Shown piece after piece: positions 42,742 to 53,800 of a stretch of DNA of 64,000 bases. Under the pieces are notes generated by a model, which saw only the letters and a program-made list of their open reading frames with translations, was not told the DNA's origin and ran no database searches. Source of the DNA: JADGGM01 sp027307005 (GTDB lineage: Bacteria > Gemmatimonadota > Gemmatimonadetes > Gemmatimonadales > Gemmatimonadaceae); contig DATIEP010000037.1 in assembly GCA_035455745.1 (NCBI GenBank), forward strand, positions 1 to 64,000. The letters run 5' to 3'. Each line of letters begins with the position of its first letter. Position 1 is the first letter of the stretch. The position numbers and the translations under genes were made by a program.

Positions 42742-43426
42742 CGAAGATCGCCTCGAGCACGGCGGCCGTGTCGGCCAGCGTGGGGAACACCGCCGCCGGC
42801 GCGTGCGCCGCCAAATCCTCGACCGTGAACCGCCCGGTCGCCACCGCCACCGCGCGCGCCCCGACGCTGCGCGCACATTCGATGTCGGCCGGCGTGTCGC
42901 CGATCACGACGACATCCTCGCCGCGCACGTCAATGCCCAACGCTTCGCGCGCGCGCCGCAGCGCCACCGCGGGCAGCTCCGGACGATGCGCGTGGTCCGA
43001 CCCGTATGCGCCGACCCGAAACCGCGTCACGTCCAAACCGGCCGCCGATAATTTGAGCATCGCGCCGTCGCAAAAATTCCCGGTCAGCAGCCCCACCACC
43101 GCATCGGGCCGCGCCTCGAGCGCCGAGATGAGCTCCGACACGCCGTCGAACACGTGCATGCCGCGCCGCCCCGTCGCCAACTCCTGCTCCAGCAGCGCCA
43201 GATAGCTCGCCGCCACGTCATCCATCCGCGCGTCGATCACTGCATCGCTATGCCCTTCTGCACGCATCAGGTCGCGCACGATCTGCGGATCCGTCTTGCC
43301 GTCGTAGTGGTACGCCGTTGGGCCGGCGCCGCCGAACACCCGCGTCAACGCAGCCGTCATCGCGCGACGGCCCGCGCCGTCGCTCCACAAAATCGTGCCG
43401 TCGATGTCGAACAGGATCAGCTTCAT
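42734..43426 (-). CDS. HAD-family hydrolase (phosphoglycolate phosphatase-like)
   Basis: The 230-residue protein shows the HAD motifs: DIDGTILWSDGAG with the nucleophilic aspartate, the threonine in VGLLTGNFCDG, and VVVIGDTPADIECARSVG with the acidic pair. A helical cap lies between motifs one and two, as in Gph-type phosphatases. The substrate is probably a small phosphorylated metabolite; phosphoglycolate is the default suggestion but not proven. I start at the ATG at 43426, which overlaps the DMT exporter gene as ATGA. Confidence 0.86.
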   Translation of the reverse strand: MKLILFDIDGTILWSDGAGRRAMTAALTRVFGGAGPTAYHYDGKTDPQIVRDLMRAEGHSDAVIDARMDDVAASYLALLEQELATGRRGMHVFDGVSELISALEARPDAVVGLLTGNFCDGAMLKLSAAGLDVTRFRVGAYGSDHAHRPELPAVALRRAREALGIDVRGEDVVVIGDTPADIECARSVGARAVAVATGRFTVEDLAAHAPAAVFPTLADTAAVLEAIFDA

Positions 43427-44361
43427 ACGCGCGTGAGCGCCACGCCGGCGATGATCGCGACCGCGCCGGCCACCTGCCACGCCGTGGGCGTCTCACCCGG
43501 CAACATCGCCCATGCCACTCCGAGGGCGATCAGCGGCTGCAGATTCGAGTAGATGGCCGTGCGCGTCGGGCCGAGCACGCGCACGCCGCGATACCATCCG
43601 AGATATCCGATCACGAGCGAGCCGATGCCGGCGAACATCATCGCGCCCCACACTCGCACGCTCACGCTCGTCCACGCCGTGGCCGCGAATGCCGGAGCCG
43701 ACACGAAGAGCAGCGGAATCATGCCGCCCACCAGCGTCAGCGCCGAGATGTCGACGAGCGACACGCGATGCGTCAGCGGCTTGAGCAGGACCGTGTACCA
43801 CGCCCAACACACCGCCGCCGCGACGATGACCGCGTCTCCGGTGAGCGTCGCGCCCGAAGACTCGTGCATCGATCCGCCGAGCACCACCAGCGCGATCCCG
43901 GCCATGGAGAGCGCCACCCCGCCGTACGCGCGCGCCCCCACGTGCTCGATGCCCAACCATCGTCCGATCAGCGCGATCAGCGCCGGCGAGGCCGCGAGCA
44001 CCAGCGCCGCGTTTCCCGCTTTGGTGTGCGCCACGCCCTCGGCGAACAGCGTCTGATACACGCAGTTGCCCAGCACGCCTAACGCAAGCAGCGCGAGCGC
44101 GTCCCGCCGCGAGATCGGCCGCGCTCCCGGCCGCCGCCGCTGCAGCACCGCCAGCAGCCCGAACACCAGCGTCGCCATCAGGATCCGCGCACCGTTGAAC
44201 GCGAGCGCATCCATGTGGTCGGTGCCGTACTTGACCACCGCGTAGTTCGCACCCCAGATCGTGGTCGTCAGCAGCAGCCAGAGATCCGTGAGCGAAACGC
44301 CCGACCGCGCGGCTGGTTCCGCGCGATCGGGCGCTATCGCCGTGTCGAGCACCGTGGTCAT
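43423..44361 (-). CDS. EamA/DMT-family exporter
   Basis: The 312-residue membrane protein has about ten helices in two EamA halves. TTTIWGANYAVVKYGTDHMD opens the first, with LLALGVLGNCVYQTLFAEGVAHTKAGNAALVLA typical of its core (quoted in part: LFAEGVAHTKAGNAAL). The second half ends in LGVAWAMLPGETPTAWQ. DMT proteins export amino acids, nucleosides or other metabolites. TAGCTT lies 6 bases before the ATG, so the gene may be leaderless and heads the block down to acpS. Confidence 0.88.
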   Translation of the reverse strand: MTTVLDTAIAPDRAEPAARSGVSLTDLWLLLTTTIWGANYAVVKYGTDHMDALAFNGARILMATLVFGLLAVLQRRRPGARPISRRDALALLALGVLGNCVYQTLFAEGVAHTKAGNAALVLAASPALIALIGRWLGIEHVGARAYGGVALSMAGIALVVLGGSMHESSGATLTGDAVIVAAAVCWAWYTVLLKPLTHRVSLVDISALTLVGGMIPLLFVSAPAFAATAWTSVSVRVWGAMMFAGIGSLVIGYLGWYRGVRVLGPTRTAIYSNLQPLIALGVAWAMLPGETPTAWQVAGAVAIIAGVALTRV

Positions 44362-44367
44362 GCACCA

Positions 44368-44430
44368 AAGCTAGGCGACGCCGTTGGCACGCGACAGCGC
44401 CTTCCTCCGCGTCGGCGCTGTCCGTAGCTT
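44368..44430. promoter_or_regulatory. divergent promoter pair with two TAGCTT elements
   Basis: On the minus strand TAGCTT (44373-44368) ends 6 bases before the DMT exporter start at 44361. On the plus strand TAGCTT (44425-44430) ends 7 bases before the ATG at 44438. The same hexamer at nearly the same spacing in both directions supports leaderless transcription here. No clear -35 element is seen on either strand. Confidence 0.5.
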
Positions 44431-44437
44431 CCCCGCC

Positions 44438-44854
44438 ATGCACCTCTCCTTCGCGTTGTTCGCCGACGCCGCCAACCTGTCCGTCGAAGGCAAACTCAAC
44501 ATCCTCGGCGTCTTCGACGCCGTGCAGGTGGCCGGACTGCCCACCGTCCACCCGCGCGCACACATCGTCGTGCGACTCAAGGGCACGGCCGCCGATGCGG
44601 GCGCGCACGTCATCGCCTTGCAGTGGGTGAATCCGTCCGGCGCGGAGCTGTGGTCATCCAATGGAGAGCTCAACGTCGCGACGCCGCCTGCGGAAGTCGC
44701 CGACATCGATTTCCCGCTCATCGCCGCCGTCGATCTGCCGCTCGACGCGGCGGGCACCTACGCGATGCGCATCGCCATCGATGGTTCGGTGCACGGCGAA
44801 GTGCGGCTCCACGTGCGCACCACCGTCGTCACCGCCGGCAAGATGGTCAGCTGA
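44438..44854 (+). CDS. conserved-looking hypothetical protein, 138 residues
   Basis: The product starts MHLSFALFADAANLSVEGKLNILG and reads as a compact beta-sandwich: alternating hydrophobic strands (VVRLKGTAADAGAH, IDFPLIAAVDLPL, TYAMRIAIDGS, VRLHVRTTVV). This matches a widespread uncharacterised bacterial family that I think is DUF6941, but I cannot confirm the number. No signal peptide or catalytic motif is visible. The start at 44438 is backed by TAGCTT 7 bases upstream. Its last codons overlap the convergent NlpC/P60 gene by 8 bases. Confidence 0.7.
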   Translation: MHLSFALFADAANLSVEGKLNILGVFDAVQVAGLPTVHPRAHIVVRLKGTAADAGAHVIALQWVNPSGAELWSSNGELNVATPPAEVADIDFPLIAAVDLPLDAAGTYAMRIAIDGSVHGEVRLHVRTTVVTAGKMVS

Positions 44855-45617
44855 CGCGCCGCGCCCAACGGAACCGCGAGATCAACGCGCGCGCGTAGGC
44901 GTCGGGCGCGGCGAGCGTCTCGATCGCGTATCCACCGCGGCCCAACCCCAGGTGCACCAGTCTGGCATCGCCGAGCGCGATGGCGACGTGCGTGATGCGG
45001 CCATCGCCGCGGTCGGAAAAGAACGCGAGATCGCCGGCCGCGAGCGCGCCCAACGCATCGCCGGCGTCCACGGCCTGACCGCGCTCGGCCTGGTCGCGCG
45101 CATCGCGCGGCATCGCGATCCCGTGGAGCCCGAACACCGTCTGCACGAGCCCCGAGCAGTCGGCGCCCCACGGCGTGAGGCCGCCCCATTCGTACGGCGT
45201 CCCTTCGAACAGCGCGCACGCGGTGCGAGCCGCGGCCGCCGCGCTCACCGGGAATCGCCGCGCCACCTCGACGCGCTCGATGGCCTCGCCGCTCTCCACG
45301 ACCGCCGCGGCATCGAGCCAGGCGCCGAGCGGCAGCGCGCGGCGCACGCCGGAGGCGTCGCGCACCACGCAGCCGAGCGAGACGCGTCCCGCCGGCTCTC
45401 CGTTAGGCGGCACCGCCCTGTCGGATTCCGACAGGTAGCCGCGGTGCATCCACCCCGTGTATCCGTCGCGGAGCCGCACCTCGAACCACGGATCGCGCGC
45501 ACCCGCGTCCAGCCGCTCCACCGGATGCCCCCACAAGGCCTGCGAGACCTGCTCGCTCCCCGCACGCGGCTCGCCGTTCACCGGCGCCACCGACACCCGC
45601 ACGACGTACCCGCTCAC
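44847..45617 (-). CDS. NlpC/P60 (C40) peptidoglycan hydrolase with SH3-like N-terminus
   Basis: The 256-residue protein has an SH3b-like first half (GYVVRVSVAPVNGEP, then VRLRDGYTGWMHRGYLSE) and a C-terminal NlpC/P60 domain. The catalytic cysteine is in WGADCSGLVQTVF, the first histidine in GRITHVAIAL, and a second polar residue in LVHLGL. These enzymes cut the gamma-D-Glu to diamino acid bond in wall peptides, in recycling or remodelling. No signal peptide is seen, so a cytoplasmic recycling role (YkfC-like) is more likely than secretion. Confidence 0.86.
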   Translation of the reverse strand: MSGYVVRVSVAPVNGEPRAGSEQVSQALWGHPVERLDAGARDPWFEVRLRDGYTGWMHRGYLSESDRAVPPNGEPAGRVSLGCVVRDASGVRRALPLGAWLDAAAVVESGEAIERVEVARRFPVSAAAAARTACALFEGTPYEWGGLTPWGADCSGLVQTVFGLHGIAMPRDARDQAERGQAVDAGDALGALAAGDLAFFSDRGDGRITHVAIALGDARLVHLGLGRGGYAIETLAAPDAYARALISRFRWARRVS

Positions 45618-45627
45618 GCCGACCGTC

Positions 45628-45903
45628 CTAACGCTTGCGCCGCGACGCGGGCACGATGGACCGCGACGCGTGCGCCAGATCGGCGTCGCTCACGTCGCTC
45701 AGACTGCGCACCACGTCGTCGCGCTTCGTCCCGCGCTTGATCGGCGTCGATGCGACGGTCCGCGGCAGCGACCGGTCCAGCGGCACGAACAACAAGCGCG
45801 CGCTCCACTCGCCCGTGCGCCGGTCGAACGCCGTGTCGCCCAGCACCGAGAACGCACGCTCGCCTAACTGCACCCGGCGGCGCACCACCACCACGTCGCT
45901 CAC
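45628..45903 (-). CDS. hypothetical protein, 91 residues
   Basis: I do not recognise it. It begins with a beta-rich stretch (VVVVRRRVQLGERAFSVLGDTAFD, quoted parts overlap two strands), has a basic middle, and ends in a serine/arginine tail (ASRSIVPASRRKR). The GTG at 45903 lies in the stop region of the zinc-ribbon gene upstream, giving a GTGA-type overlap, so the two are co-translated. The stop codon TAG is part of a CGTTAGG motif copy. A longer ATG frame exists but covers the zinc-ribbon gene in another frame. Confidence 0.55.
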   Translation of the reverse strand: MSDVVVVRRRVQLGERAFSVLGDTAFDRRTGEWSARLLFVPLDRSLPRTVASTPIKRGTKRDDVVRSLSDVSDADLAHASRSIVPASRRKR

Positions 45904-46106
45904 GACCCGCGCCCGCCCGCCTGCGCCGCGTGCTTCGCCTCGCACTCGCGACAGCGCAGCACGCCCCGAAAGCTGCACACCAGGCAGATGAACGTGCCGC
46001 AATCCGCGCACGGATACCCTTCCGATGCACGCTCCTCACGGCCGCACGCGCGGCACATCATTCCGTCGTGTTCCTGCGGCGTCGGCAATCCTGACGTATC
46101 GGCCAT
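45900..46106 (-). CDS. small double zinc-ribbon protein, 68 residues
   Basis: The product has eight cysteines in four pairs: CRAC, CADC, CLVC and CREC. They are spaced as two intertwined zinc-binding knuckles within about 38 residues, similar to B-box or treble-clef-like ribbons. No other domain is present. Such small proteins often bind RNA, DNA or partner proteins; the function is unknown. The start at 46106 has TACATT exactly 7 bases upstream, arguing for a leaderless mRNA. It overlaps the 91-residue gene. Confidence 0.7.
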   Translation of the reverse strand: MADTSGLPTPQEHDGMMCRACGREERASEGYPCADCGTFICLVCSFRGVLRCRECEAKHAAQAGGRGS

Positions 46107-46113
46107 GCTGTCG

Positions 46114-46119
46114 AATGTA
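46114..46119 (-). promoter_or_regulatory. TACATT -10-like element, leaderless spacing
   Basis: On the minus strand TACATT (46119-46114) is followed by seven bases and the ATG at 46106. It is the cleanest example of this arrangement in the window. A weak TTCACG lies about 16-17 bases further upstream. Confidence 0.5.
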
Positions 46120-46173
46120 AGAGAAGACGTCCTTCCGTGAAGACGCGCACCATGCCGCCGGCGTCCCGTGAAC

Positions 46174-47552
<1,379 letters not shown>

Positions 47553-47553
<1 letters not shown>

Positions 47554-49889
47554 CAACGTCTCCCCACGCTGCACAACAGATGCGCCACCGTGGGCAGCAC
47601 AAACGGCTTACTCACGTACGGCCGCTTCGCCGTCTGCAACAAGTCACGCGCGGCATCGCTCTCCACATCGCCCGTCGCGAACACCACGCGCTCTGCGAGC
47701 TCCGGATCGCGCTCGAGCAGCGTCGCGTACACCGCGTCGCCGGATTGATCGGGCATGCGCAGATCGAGCAGGATGCCGTCGTATCGACGGTCGCGAACGA
47801 GCTGCAGCGCTTCGGCGCCCGTCGCCACCGCGTCCACCGTATGCCCTTCGCGCTCGAGATAGCGCGTCAGTGCACGCCGGATCGACGATTCGTCGTCGAC
47901 GATGAGCAGCAGCCGCGGCGCCGCCCGCGACAATTCTTCCTCCGCGTTCGCGACGCCGTCGCCGGTCGGTGGCGTCGTGATCGGCAGCTCGATGGCAAAC
48001 GTTGCGCCGTATCCCGGGGTGCTCTTCACCGTGATCTGTCCGCCGTGCTGCCGCACGATGCCATCCGAAATCGACAGGCCTAACCCAGTGCCTTCGCCGA
48101 TGGCCTTCGTCGTGAAGAACGGATTGAAGATGTGATCCAGGGCGTCGCGCGGAATGCCCGCCCCCGTGTCCGTCACACTCGCCACCACGCGGCTCTCTAC
48201 GCGACGCGTCGTCAGCGTGATGCGGCGATTGTCGTCCACGCTGCGCAACGCATGCTCGGCATTCGTCAACAGGTTGAGCACCACTTGCTGCAGTTGAAAC
48301 GAGTCCGCCCACACCAGCGGCAGATCCGGATCGAGCTCCGTCACCACTTCGACCTGCTGCGTCCGCAACACGTACCGCCGCAGCTCGAGCGTGTCGAGTA
48401 TCACGCGATTGAGATCCGTGCTCGCCCGCTCGGGATCGCGCTGCCGCGCAAACAGCAGCAGGTTCGACACGATCTTCGCCGCGCGCTTCGCTTCCTTGTG
48501 GATGATCTCGATCGCATCGCGGTCGTCGGGTCCGACCGCCGTCGAGCTCTCGAGCAGCTGTGCGAACGCCATGATGCCGGCCAACGGATTGTTGAGCTCG
48601 TGCGCCACGCCGCTCACCAGCTGCCCAACGGCCGCCAGCTTCTCCCGCTGCAGCAGCTGCGCCGACAACAATTTCTCCTCGGTCACGTCGCGCACCAGAC
48701 CGAGCACGCCCGCGATGCGTCCGTCTTCCAGGACCGGCGCCGTGATGATCGAACCGGTGCGCACCATGCCGTCCACATCGCGATACCGGAGCTCGGATCG
48801 CTGGCGCCGCCCCGCGAGCGTCGCCTGGAACAGCGCCTCGGCCGACTCGGCCTGGCGCCCCTCGAGAATGGTGTTGAAACGTACGCCTAACAACTCGGCG
48901 CGCGGTCGGCCGCAGGTCCGCTCGAAGCTCCGGTTCACCGACGTGAATCGCCCGTCGACATCGAGCGTGAAAATCGCGTCCGGCGCCGTTTCCACGAGGT
49001 GCTCGTAGCGCGCCTCCGACCGCAGCAGCGCTTCCTCGCGCTCGCGATCCGCGGTGATGTCGCGCGCGATGCCGAGCACGCCGATCGCCGTCGTGCCCTG
49101 GAAGATCGGCGTGTTCGTCATCGACAGCAGCCGGCGATCGCCATCCTTCCGATAGAGATGACACTCGTAGCGGCGCGCACGTCCGTCCAACGCATGCTGG
49201 AAATGCCGGTCGACCTCGGCGAACTCGTCCGGGTCCAACAGCCATCGCGCGCGCCGCCCGAGCAGCTCTTCGCGCGCGTAGCCCGCGATCTCGCACGTCG
49301 CCCGATTCACCGACGTGAAGCTGCCGTCGGCATCCATCGTGAAAATCGCGTCGGTCGCGGTCTCGACGAGGTTGCGGTACCGCGCCTCGGAGCGCGCCAC
49401 CGCGTCACGCGCGCGTCGCTCGTCCGTCACATCGCGCAGCGACGCAACGACGCCCGTCACCTGATTGCCTTCGCGCAGCGGCGACGTGCTCACCGACACG
49501 GTGCGGCGCTCGCCCGTGCTCCGCAGCACCACTGTCTCGTATCGCTGCGGCGTCCCGCCCAACGCAGCCGCTTCGAACGCCGACACGGAGTCGCGCATTT
49601 CCGGCGGCAGCGTGTCCGCGACGCGCATGCCGATGAGCGTGTCCCGCGGGTACCCGAACAGCTGATGCGCAGCCGAGTTCGCGAACGCGATCCGCCGGTC
49701 CGGATCGGTGATGAGGATCGCATCGCTCGACGTCTCGATCACGCGGCGAGACTGCTCGCTCAGGTAGCTCCGCTCTCGGAGCAGCTCGCGCACCGCCTCC
49801 GCTTTGTCCGGCGGCAGGCCGGCGAGCAGCAGCGACTCGTCTGTGCCCGATAGCCTCGCTGGCTCGAACCCTTCGGCAACGTTAGTCAT
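47553..49889 (-). CDS. multi-PAS hybrid histidine kinase with C-terminal receiver
   Basis: The 778-residue cytoplasmic protein has three consecutive PAS domains (about residues 40-160, 165-285 and 290-410). Each starts with an ILITD-, IFTMD- or IFTLDVDGRF-type segment and ends in a conserved VTDER- or ITADRE-type linker. Then come HisKA with the histidine near 430 in GVAHELNNPLAG, HATPase (DTGAGIPRDALDHIFNPFF, GTGLGLSISDG), and a receiver (LLIVDDESSIRRAL, ILLDLRMPDQSG, VSKPFVLP). No membrane helix is present, so it senses an internal signal, perhaps redox or a ligand. It overlaps the NtrC-like regulator, its likely target. Confidence 0.92.
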
Positions 49890-49965
49890 ACGACGGCCGT
49901 CAGCTGAGAGCGACCTGGGACTCCACGACTCCGACGAATGTGAGCCGGGGTGGCGGCGGGGTCAA

Positions 49966-50874
49966 TCACGTCCACGTGGGAATCAGAAACAGCGCCGCGC
50001 CTGCATCGATCTCGACGCCGAATGGCGTCGTCCCCACCAACTCGCCATCGGCTTGAACGTCTTGCGGCGGATCACACTCCACGTGAAAGGTACTTCCGGC
50101 CCGAAACAGCAATCGGTCCGGCGCATCGAAGTGCTGCCGTGCCATGCGCCACAGCACGCCCATGGCCTCTCGAGTGTTGGCTGGTGAGTAGAGACAGAGA
50201 TCGAGCCGGCCGTCGTTCGCGCGGATCCGGGGACCGAGCATGAGCATGTCGTTCAACACGCTCCCGATATTGGCGATCATCACCTCCGCTGCGTCACGCT
50301 CCAACGGCTGATTGTCGACGGTCACGCGCGCCCGGAACGTCGTGAAGTCCATCGCCTCGCCAAAGGCCGTCACGGCATAGGCAAACGGTCCGAACCACCG
50401 CTTGGCGCGCGGCCACGTGCGCGTGAGCATGCGGACGTCCACGCCGACGCTCACCGAAAACGCGAACCAGTGAGGCGACGCTCCCTGACCCCGCACACAC
50501 CCCAAGTCGATTGCGGTCGGCACGCCATCGAGAACGACGCGTGTCGCGCCCCTCGCATCCATTGGAATCCCTAACGAACGGGCGACGAGATTCCCCGTTC
50601 CTCCGGGCAGAATGCCCACGGGTCGTCCAGAATGCGCCAGCGCTCCCACCACTTCCTTGAGTGTCCCGTCGCCGCCCAACACGACCACCCGGTCCACACT
50701 GCCCGCCCGAGCGCTGGCGATCTCTGCGGCATGACCCGAGCGCTCCGTCCACACTTCTTCGACTGCAATCCCGGCCGATTGAAGCACGTCTCGCGCTATC
50801 GACACGATGCGCGCGGCGCGGCGCGCGGCCGGATTGACGATGAGGAGAAACGAGCCGCCGCTCAGAAGCTCCAC
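49966..50874 (-). CDS. diacylglycerol kinase family lipid kinase
   Basis: The 302-residue protein has the DAGK catalytic fold: FLLIVNPAARRAA at the start, the ATP-binding VVVLGGDGTLKEVVGAL and GILPGGTGNLVARSLGI, then a beta-sandwich domain with FAFSVSVGVDV and DGRLDLCLY. It resembles YegS/BmrU/DgkB enzymes that phosphorylate diacylglycerol or related lipids. I start at the GTG at 50874, which overlaps the tamB stop by 13 bases. Linked to tamB and the Omp85 gene, it may adjust lipids for envelope transport; that is inference. Confidence 0.86.
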   Translation of the reverse strand: MELLSGGSFLLIVNPAARRAARIVSIARDVLQSAGIAVEEVWTERSGHAAEIASARAGSVDRVVVLGGDGTLKEVVGALAHSGRPVGILPGGTGNLVARSLGIPMDARGATRVVLDGVPTAIDLGCVRGQGASPHWFAFSVSVGVDVRMLTRTWPRAKRWFGPFAYAVTAFGEAMDFTTFRARVTVDNQPLERDAAEVMIANIGSVLNDMLMLGPRIRANDGRLDLCLYSPANTREAMGVLWRMARQHFDAPDRLLFRAGSTFHVECDPPQDVQADGELVGTTPFGVEIDAGAALFLIPTWT

Positions 50875-53800
50875 TCGCGGAAGAGATCGATGCCGTACTG
50901 CGGCGGCCGACTGCCGATCGACGTCAGTCCCGGGTGACACAGCAGCGCCGCCGACGATGGCTCGATGCTCGCTTGCAGCGAGTACCCGTCCGCGAGACGC
51001 TGTTCGACGGTCAGGCCCAACGACTGCCCGAACGAGATTCCCGACTGCTGACCCGACAGTCCGCACAAGCCGGCGTTCACGGTCACGAACGTCTTGTTGC
51101 CCAGCTGCTTGCCCACGCCGATGCGCGTTCCGGAAAGGAAACCCGTCGTCGCGCCCGTGGTGGGATCGTTCGTGCTGCCGGTCTGCACCTGCACGTAGTC
51201 GATGAATCCGATCTGATCCGCAAGCGCGCGCTCGAGCACCGCACCGACGCTCGGCAGCAGCGCCGCGGCGACTTGCTGCAACACGGGATTCGTCGTCTGG
51301 TCGGGGTTGGTCGAGAACGATGGTTGGCCGAACACGAGATAGCTGAGAATCTCCGTGTTGGACAACTGGAACCGCGAGTTGCTGGTCAGGTCGAGCTGCG
51401 GATTCGTCGGCGTGCCGCTGATGTGCGCGATGAGCTTCACGTCGTCCGCCACCTGCCGGGTCGGCTGACGCACGGTGTACGTGGCCCAGATGCTCAGCTC
51501 CGGCGGAATGTGCGGATCGCCGTAGAACGTCACCGATCCGCTGTCCACTTGGAACGTGCGCTGCACGACGCCGAGGTCGAGGCGGTACGTGCCGCGGCTC
51601 ACGCGCAGCACGCCGCTCTCGACGCGCTGCGTGCCCGCCTTGGCGAGCGTCATGCTGCCTGACAACTTGATGTTGGCTTCCTCGGAGCGGAGCCACACGT
51701 CGTCGCCCACGCGCACGGCAAAGCTCGGGATGCTGAGATGCGTCACCAAACTGTCGAGCAGCGGATTGGCCTCGAGCAAACTCCGATTCTGCACGAGGTT
51801 GGTGTCGACGATCGTGTACGCTTCCGGATCGTTCAGGTTGACGACCTGTTTGCGAAAGATGTCCGAGATGTACAGGTTGCCCTTGTCGACGGTCATGTCG
51901 CCCTGCAGCACGGGATGCTCGAAGGTACCGGTGAGCTGCATCGCGCCCGTCACCTGCATTTGCGCAAAGCCGCGCTTGTCGAGCGCCTGAAAGCTCCGCG
52001 CCGTCAGCGTCAACCCGAAGCCGAGCGTTTGCACGTCGCGCCAGTTGGGCACCGCGAACCCGCCGGTGAGACTCACGCGGCTGCCGCCGATGCCCGGACT
52101 CTCCGCCGTGAACGTGTCGACGCGAACGCTGTCGGCGGTGAACGCGAGCTTCGCGCGGATGCCGGTCAACTGCACGCCGATGCGCGGGAGCCCCACCGAT
52201 CCGGCGTTGACGCGCATCGCGCCTTCCACGGTGGGATGCAGTATCGTGCCGCCGATGTTGAGCAGCGTCGACGCGGTCCCGGCGCCGTTGGCGAAGTCGG
52301 GCGAAATGGCGTTGAGCAGCGACAGGTCCACGCTGTCGGCGCGGATCTGCCCGCTCAACGAGTCGTGCAGCAGACGCTGGTTCACGTGCTCGAGCGCCAG
52401 GTCCACCGGCACGGTCGCCGTCGCGGTGAGCACCACCGTGTCCTTGCGGTACAGCTCGAGCTTCGCGCCTAACTTGCGTGACGCGTAGTCGCCGGCCAGC
52501 GTCGCGTACGGCACGTGCACGTCGCCCATCTGCGCGTCGGTGAACCGGCTGGTCCCGTGCATCACTGGATGCTCGCGCGAGCCGCTCATCGTGAGATCGA
52601 AGGTCGTCGTCCCGCCTAACGGGCGCGTGGTCTGCAGCAGCGTGCCCACGTCGGCCAGCGCCACGCTGTCCCCCGTCGCCTCGGCGTCGATGGCTTCATG
52701 CGCCGGGATCGTCCCCCGCACGCGCAGCATGCCGCCCGCCGTGCTCCGCATCACCGCCGTGTCGATCGACAAGCCGCCGCTGTCCTCGACGATGTGCGTC
52801 GGCCGCTCGAGGTGCCAGGCGTGATCCTTGAGCGTGGCGCCGGCCGTGTCGACCGTGAGATCGAGCGCGCTCGAATCGCGCGCAAACGCGACCCGCGCCC
52901 CCGCGCGATACGCGCCGCGCTCGGAGTCCGCCACCACCACGAGTCCGATCGATCCCGAGGACCGATCCGCCAGCACCACCGAGCCGAAAATGCTGTCCAG
53001 CCGAATGTTCGCGATCACCACGCTGTCCATGGCGCCGGTCATCATCCCCGCCGGCGCGTGCGGCAGGCCGTGAAACGCGTACGAGCCGCTCACGTGATGA
53101 ATCTCGTTGTCGCCGTACGTGATGCTCTGGCCCGTCACCGTGCCGTGCGTTTCGAGCGTATCGATGGATCCGGTGAGCACGCCCACCCCGTGCAGCGTAC
53201 CGCTCAGCACGTCCGCGATCGCCGTGGAATCGGCCGTCGTGTCGGGCTGGCCATCGCCCGTGCTCGCGGCGACGGAGATGCCGAGCAGCGGCGCCAGCGC
53301 GCCTAACGAATCGACGTCGACGACGTACGACAACGAGTCCGGCGTCTGCGGCCGCAGCCCGATCGCGCCCTTGGCCGTCGCGCGCAGCAGATCGGTCTCG
53401 AGCGACAACGAATCCACGCGCATCCGCCCGTCCCCGAACGCGAGCGACGCCGTCGAGCGTCGCACATCGATCGAGTCGACGCGCGACGAATCGAGCATCA
53501 CCGACGCAGTGCCGACGAGATTCGCCACCGAATCGCCGTGCACATCGGCCGTCATCGTGCCGGTGATGCGCGCCGGCGTCAGCGTGGTGTCCGCGAGCAG
53601 CACCGGCACGTCGAGATCGTGCGCCGTGAACGTGGCCTTCGCGCCGTACGTCGGCGGCTCCAGGTTGAACACCCCATCCGCGCCGAAGGCGCCGGCCGGC
53701 CCGACGAGTTCCGTGTGCAGCTCGAGATTTGATGTCGTGCCGTGCGCCACGAGCGGCCCCGAGTATGTGTCGCGAAATCTGAGCCCGGGATACGAGCGCG

